In this document: piece by piece, positions 1 to 7,690 of the stretch
Position numbering within the stretch: the stretch's first letter is position 1
Layout of the letters: each line of letters starts with the position of its first letter
Notes under the pieces: model-generated
What the model saw: only the letters and a program-made list of their open reading frames with translations
What the model was told of the DNA's origin: nothing
The model's database searches: none
Translations under genes and position numbers: made by a program
Assembly (NCBI RefSeq): GCF_000966285.1
Contig: NZ_KQ031391.1
Coordinates: 1,095,238 to 1,159,237, forward strand
Direction: 5' to 3'
Source: Pseudofrankia sp. DC12
Lineage (GTDB): Bacteria > Actinomycetota > Actinomycetes > Frankiales > Frankiaceae
Length of the DNA stretch: 64,000 nt

Positions 1-1278
1 CTCTCGTACGCCCGCGAGCTGCTGCGTGCCGGCCGGGCCTACCTGTGCTTCGCGACCAAGGACGAGCTGGCGGCGTCCGCCGAGCAGCAGCGCGCCGCGA
101 AGGTGCCGACCGGCTACTACGGCCGGTGGGCGCTGTGGCGGGAGGCGCCCGACGAGCAGGTCCGCGAGGCACTCGCGGCGGGCCGGCCCTACGTCGTCCG
201 GTTCCGCTCCCCCGGCGGCTTCGACCGGGTCACGTACACCGACCTGATCCGCGGCGAGATCACCGCGGACGCGAACCGCAACGACGTCGTCCTGCTGAAG
301 GCCTCGGACAGCCCGCTGCGGCTGCCGACCTACCACTTCGCGCACGCCGTCGACGACCACCTGATGCGGGTCACCCACGTCGTCCGCGGCGACGAGTGGC
401 TGTCGTCGGTGCCCCTGCACCTGCAGCTGTTCGACGCGTGCGGCTTCGAGCGGATCCCGTACGCGCATATCGCGCCGCTGCTGAAGCAGGACGGCTCAGG
501 CAAGCGGAAGCTCTCCAAGCGCAAGGACCCGGAGGCCTCCGTCGAGTACTACATCGCCGCAGGCTACCCGGCGGACGCCGTCCTCTACTACCTGCGCGGG
601 CTGATCAACGGCCGGCTGGCCGACCTGCCGATGGACCAGGCGCTCGCCGAGCCGCTGCGCCTGTCGGAGGCCGGGGTCTCGGGCGCACTGGTCGACCTGG
701 TCAAGCTGGAGGACATCGCGGCCGACCACATCGCGGCCCTCGCCGGCCAGACGATCGTGGACGACGTGCTCGCCTGGGCCGACGTCCACGACACGGAGCT
801 CGCGGCCGCGGTCCGCGCCGAGCCGCTGGTCGCGCTGCGTGCGCTGGACATCGAGCGGACCGGGGTGGCGAACCCGCGCAAGGACCTGCGCAAGTGGTCG
901 GACTTCCGTTCCGTCTATGGCTACTTCTTCGCGGCGCTGTTCGAGCCGGTCACCGACCCGGCCGACCCACGGCTCGGCGGCCTGCCGGCGGACGTGGTCC
1001 GCGCGCTGTGCGAGCACTTCCTGCGCGACTACCAGCCCGTCGACGACGGCGACGCCTGGTTCGACCAGATCCGCGCGGCCGCCGTGGCGAACCGGTTCGC
1101 CGCGAGCCCCAAGGAGTACAAGGCCGACAAGGACGCCTTCGTCGGCTCGACGAAGGAGGCCGCGCAGGTCTTCCGCGTCCTGCTGACCGGCTCGAACCGC
1201 AGCCCCGCGTTCCACCTCGTCACCCAGGCCCTCGGCGAGGCCGAGACCCGCCGCCGCATCGGCGCGGTCCTGGTCTGA
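1..1278 (+). CDS. gltX: Glutamyl-tRNA synthetase, 5' end cut by window edge
   Basis: Class I aminoacyl-tRNA synthetase that charges tRNA-Glu in the cytoplasm. The reading frame is open from base 1, so the start and the HIGH signature lie outside; 425 codons are visible. The KMSKS-type ATP loop reads KLSKR at 508-522, preceded by the typical segment LMRVTHVVRGDEWLSS. The C-terminal half is the helical anticodon-binding region and ends ETRRRIGAVLV. Its C-terminal motifs (KEYKADKDAFVG, LTGSNRSPAFHL) recall Firmicutes-type GluRS more than the housekeeping actinobacterial enzyme, from memory of both, so this may be a second or acquired copy. Function is secure; origin is inference. Confidence 0.93.
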   Translation, partial: LSYARELLRAGRAYLCFATKDELAASAEQQRAAKVPTGYYGRWALWREAPDEQVREALAAGRPYVVRFRSPGGFDRVTYTDLIRGEITADANRNDVVLLKASDSPLRLPTYHFAHAVDDHLMRVTHVVRGDEWLSSVPLHLQLFDACGFERIPYAHIAPLLKQDGSGKRKLSKRKDPEASVEYYIAAGYPADAVLYYLRGLINGRLADLPMDQALAEPLRLSEAGVSGALVDLVKLEDIAADHIAALAGQTIVDDVLAWADVHDTELAAAVRAEPLVALRALDIERTGVANPRKDLRKWSDFRSVYGYFFAALFEPVTDPADPRLGGLPADVVRALCEHFLRDYQPVDDGDAWFDQIRAAAVANRFAASPKEYKADKDAFVGSTKEAAQVFRVLLTGSNRSPAFHLVTQALGEAETRRRIGAVLV

Positions 1279-1311
1279 GGTGAGGGCCTCGGCGGGACCG
1301 GCCGACGTGGC

Positions 1312-1596
1312 CTACCCCCCGGCGATGGACGGGATCACTTGGATCTCCACGCCGGCGTGCAGCGGGGTGTCGGCGCCGGCGAGGCGGCGGCACTCCTCAC
1401 CGTCGACGAAGAGGTTGACGTAGCGGCGCAACGCGCCCCGCTCGTCGCGTAGCCGCCGTTCGAGCGCGGGGTGCCGCTCGGTCAGCAGGTCGAGTGCCAT
1501 CCCGAGCGTCGCGCCCGGCCTCAGCTCCAGGTCCAGGCGGCCGACGCCACCGGCGTGCGTGCGCAGCGCGCCCGGCAGGACCAACGTGACCCACAT
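1312..1596 (-). CDS. MoaD/ThiS-family ubiquitin-like sulfur carrier
   Basis: A 94-residue beta-grasp protein ending in IPSIAGG. The terminal Gly-Gly is the site that is adenylated and thiocarboxylated in MoaD, ThiS and related sulfur carriers. Hydrophobic strands near the start (WVTLVLPGALR) and before the tail (GVEIQVIPSIAGG) fit the fold. It lies 15 bases after the BNR-repeat gene on the same strand, so the two are probably cotranscribed. No moaE or thiG neighbour is present, so which pathway receives the sulfur is unknown; a role outside molybdopterin or thiamin is possible. Confidence 0.8.
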   Translation of the reverse strand: MWVTLVLPGALRTHAGGVGRLDLELRPGATLGMALDLLTERHPALERRLRDERGALRRYVNLFVDGEECRRLAGADTPLHAGVEIQVIPSIAGG

Positions 1597-1611
1597 CCGT
1601 CGCCCCGCTCT

Positions 1612-2709
1612 CTAGAGGACGGCGACGCGGAGGCAGGTGACGTCGGGCAGGTGGGCGGCGACGCGGCTCCAGCTGTCGCCCTCATCCCGGCTGGCGTACA
1701 CCTCGCCGGTGCGGGACCCGAAGTACACGCCGGTCCGGTCGGCGTCGTCGACGCACATCGCGTCGCGTAGCACGGCGGTCCAGAAGCCGTCGTCGGGCAG
1801 GCCTTCGGTGCAGGCCTCCCAACGGGCGCCCGCGTCCGTGGCGCGGTATACCGCGCAGCGCCCGGCCGGAGGAAACCGCTCCGCGTCCGCCTGCAGCGGG
1901 AAGTTGTACAGCACACCCTCGCGGCGCGGATGCGCGACCATCGCGAACCCGAAGTCGCTCGGCAGGCCGGCCGCGATCGAGACCCAGGTGTCGGCGCCGT
2001 CGTCGCTGCGGTAGACGCCGTGATGGTTCTGCGCGTAGAGCCGCTCCGGCCGCACCGGACAGGGCGTGACCTTGTGGACGCACTGCCCGAACTCGGGGTA
2101 CTGCATGCCCTCGGGCAGGAAGGGTGCCCGGATGCCGACGTTGGCCGCGGACCAGCTCGCCCCGCCGTCCGCCGTCCGGTAGACCCCACCGCCCGACATC
2201 GCGACGGTGATGCGCCTCGGGTCGGCCGGGTGCGGCACGACCGTGTGAATCGCCTGGCCGCCGAAGCCGGGCTGCCAGTCCGGCCGGTGCGGGTGGTCCC
2301 ACAGGGCACGGACCAGCTCGAAGCTGCGGCCGCCGTCGGTGGACCGGAACAACGCGGACGGCTCGGTGCCGGCGAAGACCAGACCGGGCTCCGCGCGCGG
2401 CCCAGGGGTGATCTGCCAGACACGCCGCAGCGAGGCGTCTGTACCGGGCGGAAACGCGACGGGGGCCGTGGCCGCCTCCTCCCAGCTCTCCCCGAGGTCA
2501 TCGCTGATCATCACGTTGGGACCGAACCACTCGCTCGAGACCCCGGCCAGCAGCCGCGGCACCTGGTGGCGGGTGTCGATGGCGACCGAGTACACCTCGG
2601 TCATCGAGAACCGCGGCCCGGTGACCTCCCAGCTCGCGCGCCCGTCCTGGCTGCGGGCCAGCCACAGGCCCTTGCGGGTACCAATCATGAGCAGTGCCGT
2701 CGCCGTCAT
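1612..2709 (-). CDS. BNR/sialidase-like beta-propeller protein
   Basis: A 365-residue protein made of repeated BNR/Asp-box units such as SDDLGESWE, STDGGRSFE, TADGGASWS and SDDGADTWV, which form the turns of a six- or seven-bladed propeller. The family includes exo-alpha-sialidases and photosystem-type assembly factors; the catalytic Arg triad of true sialidases cannot be confirmed here, so enzymatic activity is unproven. There is no signal peptide, suggesting a cytoplasmic protein. The start at 2709 is chosen because a GGGAGGT Shine-Dalgarno lies at 2713-2719; a longer frame begins at 2742 but lacks one. Likely operon with the MoaD-like gene downstream. Confidence 0.8.
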   Translation of the reverse strand: MTATALLMIGTRKGLWLARSQDGRASWEVTGPRFSMTEVYSVAIDTRHQVPRLLAGVSSEWFGPNVMISDDLGESWEEAATAPVAFPPGTDASLRRVWQITPGPRAEPGLVFAGTEPSALFRSTDGGRSFELVRALWDHPHRPDWQPGFGGQAIHTVVPHPADPRRITVAMSGGGVYRTADGGASWSAANVGIRAPFLPEGMQYPEFGQCVHKVTPCPVRPERLYAQNHHGVYRSDDGADTWVSIAAGLPSDFGFAMVAHPRREGVLYNFPLQADAERFPPAGRCAVYRATDAGARWEACTEGLPDDGFWTAVLRDAMCVDDADRTGVYFGSRTGEVYASRDEGDSWSRVAAHLPDVTCLRVAVL

Positions 2710-2922
2710 CCGACCTCCCGGACCGATCGAGCCGCCTACCAACCGGGCGCCACAGAACCGTACGGCGCCGCACTCACGACTCCAGACCGCCGCACCCCCG
2801 CAGACTCATCGCCATGGCCGGCCGACCGTCGGATACTGGATGAAATCGGGCCCCGAGCGACAGCTACGGCCGGTCGCCGGGCGGGCCGTCCGGGCCGTTC
2901 CGAGAGCCGCGAGGGGTTGTCC

Positions 2923-3748
2923 ATGCCGCCAGGTGGCAGTGCCGAGTCCGTGATCTTCTCCCGGCGGGACCTGGACTTCCTGCTGTACGAGTGGCTCGAC
3001 GTGACGGCGCTGACGGCGCTGACGGCGCGGGAACGGTTCGCCGAGCACGACCGGGAGACGTTCGACGCCCTCCTCGACCTCGCCGAGGAGGGCGCGACCG
3101 AACACTTCTACCCGCACCTGCGTCGCTCGGACCTGAACGAGCCGACCTTCGACGGCGAGCGCGTGCACCTGATCCCCGAAATCGCGGCGGCCGTCGACGC
3201 GCGGCACCACCAACACGCTGCTGAACTTCGGTGAGGGCCGGTACACCCCCAGGGCGGCGAGCCCGGCGCGGTCGGCTACCTGGTCGGCCAGCCGCACCAG
3301 GGCCTCTCCTACATGTTCCGCATGATGAACGAGGCCCGGTTCAAGGTCGGCGCGGGCGCGACGGCGCTCGGCTACACCGGCTACCTGAAGTCGCTGAAGT
3401 ACGCCAAGGAGCGCCCGCAGGGCCGCCAGCCGGCCGGCAAGGATGCCCGCGCCCCGCAGATCCCGATCAGGAGCACGCGGACGTGCGATCCAGATTCACG
3501 GCGGCTACGGCTGCGTCACGCTGGCGAACGCGAGCGTCTACCTGAGGCGGTCGGCCACGCCGTGATCGCCTGGCTGTGGCTGGAGCAGGCGCCTCGCCGC
3601 CGCAGGCAAGGACGGGCCGTTCTACGACGGCAAGCGCGTGGCCGCCCGCTACTTCTACCGCTACGAGCTGCCGAGGACCGCGCCCCAGCTCGACCTGCTC
3701 GCGAGCCTCGACCGCACGACGCTCGACACCGACCCGGCCTGGCTGTAG
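2923..3748 (+). pseudogene. Decayed acyl-CoA dehydrogenase (long FadE type)
   Basis: Remnant of a roughly 600-residue acyl-CoA dehydrogenase of the FadE/DmdC type. Frame 1 from ATG 2923 gives a recognisable N-terminus (FSRRDLDFLLYEWLDV to about 3200). A large internal deletion follows, then the mid-protein block GYLVGQPHQGLSYMFRMMNE with MMNEAR and the GYTGYL motif, interrupted by a stop at 3232 and a shift around 3470. The conserved IHGGYG motif near 3490 and the family C-terminus (GPFYDGKRVAARYFYRYELP, ending at 3748) appear in other frames. The missing middle held FAD and substrate residues, so no active enzyme can be made. Confidence 0.85.
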
Positions 3749-3873
3749 CCGCGCCGAGCCCGGAGCACCGTCCTGAACGGCCGGAACCTGGCGTAAGAAG
3801 GCCCGAAATCCCACCTGGCCGACCTGGAAAGTTCGCCAAGGCCGGCCCGAAGCGGCCCGGCTAGGTTGGCGCC

Positions 3874-4280
3874 GTGGACTGGTTGCGGCGGCCCGCCGGG
3901 CGGACCGGCGGCGGCAAGCCGCCCGTACACACCGTCGGCACGGACCCGGACTACCGGTTCAGCCTGGCCAACGAGCGCACCTTTCTGGCCTGGATCCGCA
4001 CCGCGCTGGCCCTGCTGGCCGGCGGGATCGCGGTCGTGCAGATCGTGCCGAGCTTCTCGATCGGCTGGGCCGTCACGTGCTTGGGATCGCGCTGATCCTG
4101 CTGGCGACCCTGATCGCCGCGACCAGCTACGCCCGCTGGGAGCGGCGCGAGCGCGCGATCCGCGAAGGCGGGCCGCTGCCCCCGTCCCTGCTCCCCCGCC
4201 TGGTCGGCCTGGGGATCGCCGCGGTCATGATCAGCGCTCTGGTGTTCATTTTGGTCGACGTGGCCCAGGGCCGCCGGTGA
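3874..4280 (+). pseudogene. DUF202 (YidH-like) membrane protein, frameshifted
   Basis: Two overlapping frames together make one DUF202 protein. GTG 3874 encodes the N-terminal part with the family motif [20 protein letters not shown] and first membrane helix, then runs into a stop at 4095. The rest ([20 protein letters not shown], plus a third helix IAAVMISALVFILVDV) continues from about 4077 in another frame to 4280. The shift falls at about 4070-4080 and is cured by a one-base change, so it is either a recent mutation or a sequence error. Function of DUF202 is unknown; three-helix inner-membrane proteins. Confidence 0.75.
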
Positions 4281-4615
4281 CCGACGCCGCGCGGCACCCG
4301 GCCGAGGCCCTCGACCCCGGGATGCAGAGCGAGCGCACCTATCTGGCCTGGCAGCGCACCGGCCTCGGGTTCGCCGCCAACGGCGCCCTGCTGGTGCACG
4401 CCGCCCTGGACGGCCGGACGGCGCTCGTCGTCCCCGGGCTGGTCGCGCTGGTCGTCACCGCCCTGCTCGTCGGCCGGGCCCAGGTGCGCTACCGCTCGAC
4501 CGTGGCTGTCGCCCGCCTCGGGCGCTCCCCCGCGGACCACCGCACCCTGGCCGTCACCGCGGCCCTGACTACCGCCCTGTGTCTCGCCGGACTCGTCGCG
4601 ATCCTGCTGGGCTGA
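4277..4615 (+). CDS. DUF202 family membrane protein
   Basis: A 112-residue small membrane protein with the DUF202 signature ERTYLAWQRTGLGFAANGAL followed by three hydrophobic segments (about residues 32-52, 55-70 and 92-110). GTG start at 4277 overlaps the stop of the preceding DUF202 frame (GTGA), so translation is coupled to it. Paired DUF202 genes of this kind are common in actinobacteria and may form a heteromeric membrane complex; the partner here is frameshifted. Biochemical role unknown. Confidence 0.8.
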   Translation: MTDAARHPAEALDPGMQSERTYLAWQRTGLGFAANGALLVHAALDGRTALVVPGLVALVVTALLVGRAQVRYRSTVAVARLGRSPADHRTLAVTAALTTALCLAGLVAILLG

Positions 4616-4635
4616 GCCAGGGGCCGGCCGCCGGG

Positions 4636-5163
4636 TCAGGCGGTGGGGGCCGGGCCGGGGCCGGCCAGCCAGGCGAGAACCGCGGTGCGGGTGAGGCGCC
4701 AGGTCGCCCCGATGTGACGAGCGGGAAGCTCGCCGGACTCGACCAGTGCCCGTACGTCGTCCACCGGGACGCGCAGCAGCTCCGCGGCCTCCTCAAGGGT
4801 CAGCACCTCGCTCACTGGCGCCGCGGGTGCGGGCGGCTCGGGCCCCGTGGCCTTGCTCATCCGCACCTTCGGCTCAGCGTCGTCGGCGTCCGGCTCGTCG
4901 GCGCTGGGACGCTTGCGCCACAGGTCACCCGGGCGGGGCGGCCGGGACGCTCCCTCACGCTTGCCGTGCGACTGGCTGGCCCCGTCCCGGCCGTGCGGGC
5001 GAAAGACGATCTCGTCACCCTCGATGTCGAGGTGGTCGGAGACGAGGGTGGCGAGCAGGTCGCGCTTGCTGACGCCGAAGCGTTCGGCGGCCTTGTCGAG
5101 CTTCTGCGCGAGCTTGTCCGGCATCCGGACGTAGACGGCCCTGGTCGGTTCGGAGGGAGTCAT
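4636..5163 (-). CDS. Two-domain DNA-binding protein (RHH-like plus excisionase-type HTH)
   Basis: A 175-residue protein. Residues about 8-45 (YVRMPDKLAQKLDKAAERFG) resemble a ribbon-helix-helix domain; a charged linker follows; residues about 118-165 (LTLEEAAELLRVPVDDVRAL then GELPARHIGATWRLTRTAV) match the excisionase/MerR-like helix-turn-helix that recognises short DNA sites. Start 5163 is supported by AGGAGG about eight bases upstream; the frame extends to 5205 without support. It is divergent from the siderophore-interacting gene, with a perfect palindrome between them, so it may control both directions. No target has been established. Confidence 0.7.
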   Translation of the reverse strand: MTPSEPTRAVYVRMPDKLAQKLDKAAERFGVSKRDLLATLVSDHLDIEGDEIVFRPHGRDGASQSHGKREGASRPPRPGDLWRKRPSADEPDADDAEPKVRMSKATGPEPPAPAAPVSEVLTLEEAAELLRVPVDDVRALVESGELPARHIGATWRLTRTAVLAWLAGPGPAPTA

Positions 5164-5236
5164 CCCGGCCTCCTGAGGTTCCCGTGCGGCGTGGCGGCCA
5201 CGCATTCGGGCAACCGCCGCACGGATCGGTTCGATC

Positions 5237-5257
5237 GCTAGCTATCGTATAGCTAGC
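5237..5257. promoter_or_regulatory. Palindrome between divergent genes (candidate operator)
   Basis: GCTAGCTAT and ATAGCTAGC are exact inverted repeats separated by CGT. The site is 74 bases upstream of the DNA-binding gene start and 29 bases upstream of the flavoprotein start. It is unusually A+T-rich for this genome. Probably bound by the neighbouring RHH/HTH protein or another dimeric repressor. It does not match the iron-box (IdeR/DtxR) consensus. Confidence 0.6.
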
Positions 5258-5285
5258 TAGCTTGCTCGGTACCTCCGGAGGAGTC

Positions 5286-6062
5286 ATGGACGCGACAACC
5301 CCCGCCCCGATGGCGCGGCCCCGCCGCTCGCCGCGCAACCCGCTGGCGCGGGTGCTGCACCGAGCGGAGGTGACGGCGGTCGAGCAGCTGGCCGCCCGGA
5401 CCCGCCGGATCACCCTGACCGGCGACGCCCTCGCCGGGCTGGACTGGACGCCCGGCCAGCACGTGAGCGTCGTGCTCGCCGACCCGTCGGCGCCCGGCTC
5501 CTGGCTGCGCAGCCCACGGGATCTCAAGCGCACCTACTCGGTGTGGGACTACACCCCCGACGGCCGGCTCGACCTGGCCGTCTACGATCATGGCGGCGAC
5601 GCCCCCGGTGCCCGGTGGGCCCGCGAGGCCACCGCCGGCCGGGGCGTCCTGGTCAAGGGCCCGGAGGGCCACCTGGTCGCCCAGCCCGAGGCGCCCTACC
5701 ACCTGTTCGCCGGGGATGACACGGCGGCGGTCGCCTTCGGCGCGATCCTGCGCGCCCTGCCCTCGACGGCGCCCGTCTTCGGCGCGATCGAGCACGACAC
5801 CAGGGACGACGCGCTGCCGCTGGCCCGCCGGGACGAGCTGACCTTCGTCTACCGCGCGGGCGAGCCCGCCGCCGACTCGCCCCGGCTGCCCGCCGCGCTC
5901 GCGGACCTGCCGCTGCCGGCCGAGCCCGGCGTCGCCTACCTGGCCGGCGAGGCCCGAGCGATCCAGAGCGCGCGGCGCCATCTGGTCGAGGAGCGCGGCT
6001 GGCCGCGCCGCAACGTCCTGACCCACCCGTTCTGGACGCCGGGACGCCGCGGCCTGGACTGA
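5286..6062 (+). CDS. Siderophore-interacting flavoprotein (ferric reductase)
   Basis: A 258-residue cytoplasmic FAD protein of the SIP/ViuB family, which reduces ferric siderophores using NAD(P)H or ferredoxin so that iron can be released. The FAD-binding motif RTYSVWDYTPDG lies at about residues 81-92, the beta-barrel Arg-Ile-Thr-Leu segment (RTRRITLTGDAL) near 40, and the C-terminal NAD(P)-binding-like part contains AYLAGEARAIQSARRHL, typical of the family. Start 5286 has a GGAGGAG Shine-Dalgarno directly upstream. No siderophore uptake or synthesis gene is adjacent. Confidence 0.88.
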   Translation: MDATTPAPMARPRRSPRNPLARVLHRAEVTAVEQLAARTRRITLTGDALAGLDWTPGQHVSVVLADPSAPGSWLRSPRDLKRTYSVWDYTPDGRLDLAVYDHGGDAPGARWAREATAGRGVLVKGPEGHLVAQPEAPYHLFAGDDTAAVAFGAILRALPSTAPVFGAIEHDTRDDALPLARRDELTFVYRAGEPAADSPRLPAALADLPLPAEPGVAYLAGEARAIQSARRHLVEERGWPRRNVLTHPFWTPGRRGLD

Positions 6063-6068
6063 CCCTGG

Positions 6069-6836
6069 CTAGCCGGGATAGGCGGTGATCAGGCGCAGTG
6101 CGCCGGTGAACTCGTGCTGGAGGCGCAGCGCGGCGTGGCGGCGATCCCAGGCGCCGGACACCAGGTCGGCGCGGAGCTGGGCCACGCCACGGGCGACGAT
6201 CTCGGGCCCGACGAAGACCCACGGGGACTGCGCTCGCCGGATCATCGGGTCGAGGAAGCATTCGGGCCGGCCCAGAAAGGCCTCGATGAAGCCGTCGCAA
6301 CAGTCGGCCGGCACCGGCACGGGCGTGACGACCGTCGTACCGCCGAGGGCCGCGACGATGCGCCCGATTGAGGGCATCCGACGGCGCTCGTAGGCGACCA
6401 GCTCGGGCACGTACTCGACGAGCCAGTTCCGGTCGAAGGCGTCGCCGTCGAAGGTGAGCAGGACAACCGGGCCGCGGCTGACCCGGCGCAGCTCGCTGAG
6501 GCCACGCTCCAGGTCGGCCCACTGGTGGACCGTGTTCGTCGCCATCGCCGCGGCGAACGCTCCGTCGCCGAACGGCAGCGCCTCGGCGACCGCGGCGACG
6601 ACCTGGGCGTGGCGGGTGTGCCGCTGCGCCCGCATCCGGGCCGACGGCTCGACCGCGACGACGCACCGGCCGACGGGCTCGTACGAGCCGGCACCGGCGC
6701 CGACGTTGACGACGGTGCACGCGTCACCCAGGGCGGCATGCGCGAACGCGGCGATGCGCGGGTCGGTGCGCCGGCGCTGCGCGTAGCCGCCGCCGTGGGT
6801 CTCGTAGTCGAAGTCGCCGGCCGTCGGGGCGGTCAC
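6069..6836 (-). CDS. Class I SAM-dependent methyltransferase
   Basis: A 255-residue methyltransferase. Motif I is VVNVGAGAGSYEP (glycine-rich SAM loop), followed by the acidic residue of VVAVEPSARM and the post-I region AEALPFGDGAFAAAMA, as in the ubiE/type-11 family. The GTG start at 6836 is chosen for its AGGAGG Shine-Dalgarno; the frame extends upstream to 6989 without support. Substrate unknown. It ends seven bases from the convergent flavoprotein gene. Confidence 0.82.
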   Translation of the reverse strand: MTAPTAGDFDYETHGGGYAQRRRTDPRIAAFAHAALGDACTVVNVGAGAGSYEPVGRCVVAVEPSARMRAQRHTRHAQVVAAVAEALPFGDGAFAAAMATNTVHQWADLERGLSELRRVSRGPVVLLTFDGDAFDRNWLVEYVPELVAYERRRMPSIGRIVAALGGTTVVTPVPVPADCCDGFIEAFLGRPECFLDPMIRRAQSPWVFVGPEIVARGVAQLRADLVSGAWDRRHAALRLQHEFTGALRLITAYPG

Positions 6837-7053
6837 GCGAGCCTCCTGAGCCGGCGTCGGCCACCGAGGAGCGCGACACCGGCCGGACCGACCCCGTCGG
6901 GCCCCGGTCCGGGTCTCCTGTCGCTCGCACTGGGCGGCGGGTGGTTGCGGGGCCTCCCAAGTCCACGACACCCGGCCCGCAACGTCCACGGAATTTCCGC
7001 TGGCCTGAGGTTCGGGACCCGATCGCGCCGCCAGTCGGGCCGCCGGCCGGCCG

Positions 7054-7608
7054 TCAGCCGGGCAGGGTCTCGCGGAGCCGGTCGTTGCGGGCCACGCGGG
7101 CGTCCAGCTCGTCGCGGAACGAGACCAGGCTCTTGATCTTCCGTTCGACCTGGTCGCGCAGGTTCAGGTACACGCCACGGGCCTCGTCGAGCAGGCGGAC
7201 CCGGTCCTCTGTGCTCGCCACAGCCCAGTCCTGCCGGACCCGGGCCAGCCGGTCCTCATGGCCGAGGATGTCGCGCACCTCGTCCAGGTTGAAGCCGAGC
7301 AGCTGCTGGAGCTCCCGGATGCGCCGGACCCGGGCCAGGTCGTCCGGGCCGTAGAGCCGGTTGCCGCCGCTGGTACGTCCCGAGGGGGTGAGCAGGCCAA
7401 TCTCCTCGTAGTAGCGCAGCGAGCGCACCGACACGCCCACCTCGCGGGACGCCAGCCCGATCGCCAGCAGCGTCGGCTCCGTGGCCGCGCCGGCGGGGCT
7501 CGTCGCGCCGTCGGCCGTTGCCGGGGCGTCAGCGCCGGGACTGCCGGCTAAGGCCGGGCCGCCGGCAGTGTCGCCGCGAGTGGCGGCGATCGTCCCACTG
7601 TCCGTCAT
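7054..7608 (-). CDS. MerR-family regulator
   Basis: A 184-residue regulator. After a 45-residue Ala/Gly-rich leader, the winged helix-turn-helix occupies about residues 50-118 (SREVGVSVRSLRYYEEIGLL, then RLYGPDDLARVRRIRELQQL). A C-terminal coiled-coil dimer helix follows. No cysteine cluster is present, so this is a drug- or organic-ligand sensor rather than a metal sensor. It lies 82 bases downstream of the efflux pump gene on the same strand and is the likely controller of the palindrome at the pump start. Confidence 0.88.
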   Translation of the reverse strand: MTDSGTIAATRGDTAGGPALAGSPGADAPATADGATSPAGAATEPTLLAIGLASREVGVSVRSLRYYEEIGLLTPSGRTSGGNRLYGPDDLARVRRIRELQQLLGFNLDEVRDILGHEDRLARVRQDWAVASTEDRVRLLDEARGVYLNLRDQVERKIKSLVSFRDELDARVARNDRLRETLPG

Positions 7609-7690
7609 GGCCTAAGTATTCCCATTGGACGGCCCTGGGCGCGCGCCGCGCGCCGCCCAGAGCCCCATGTCGGCCGGTTCCAGCCCGTCG

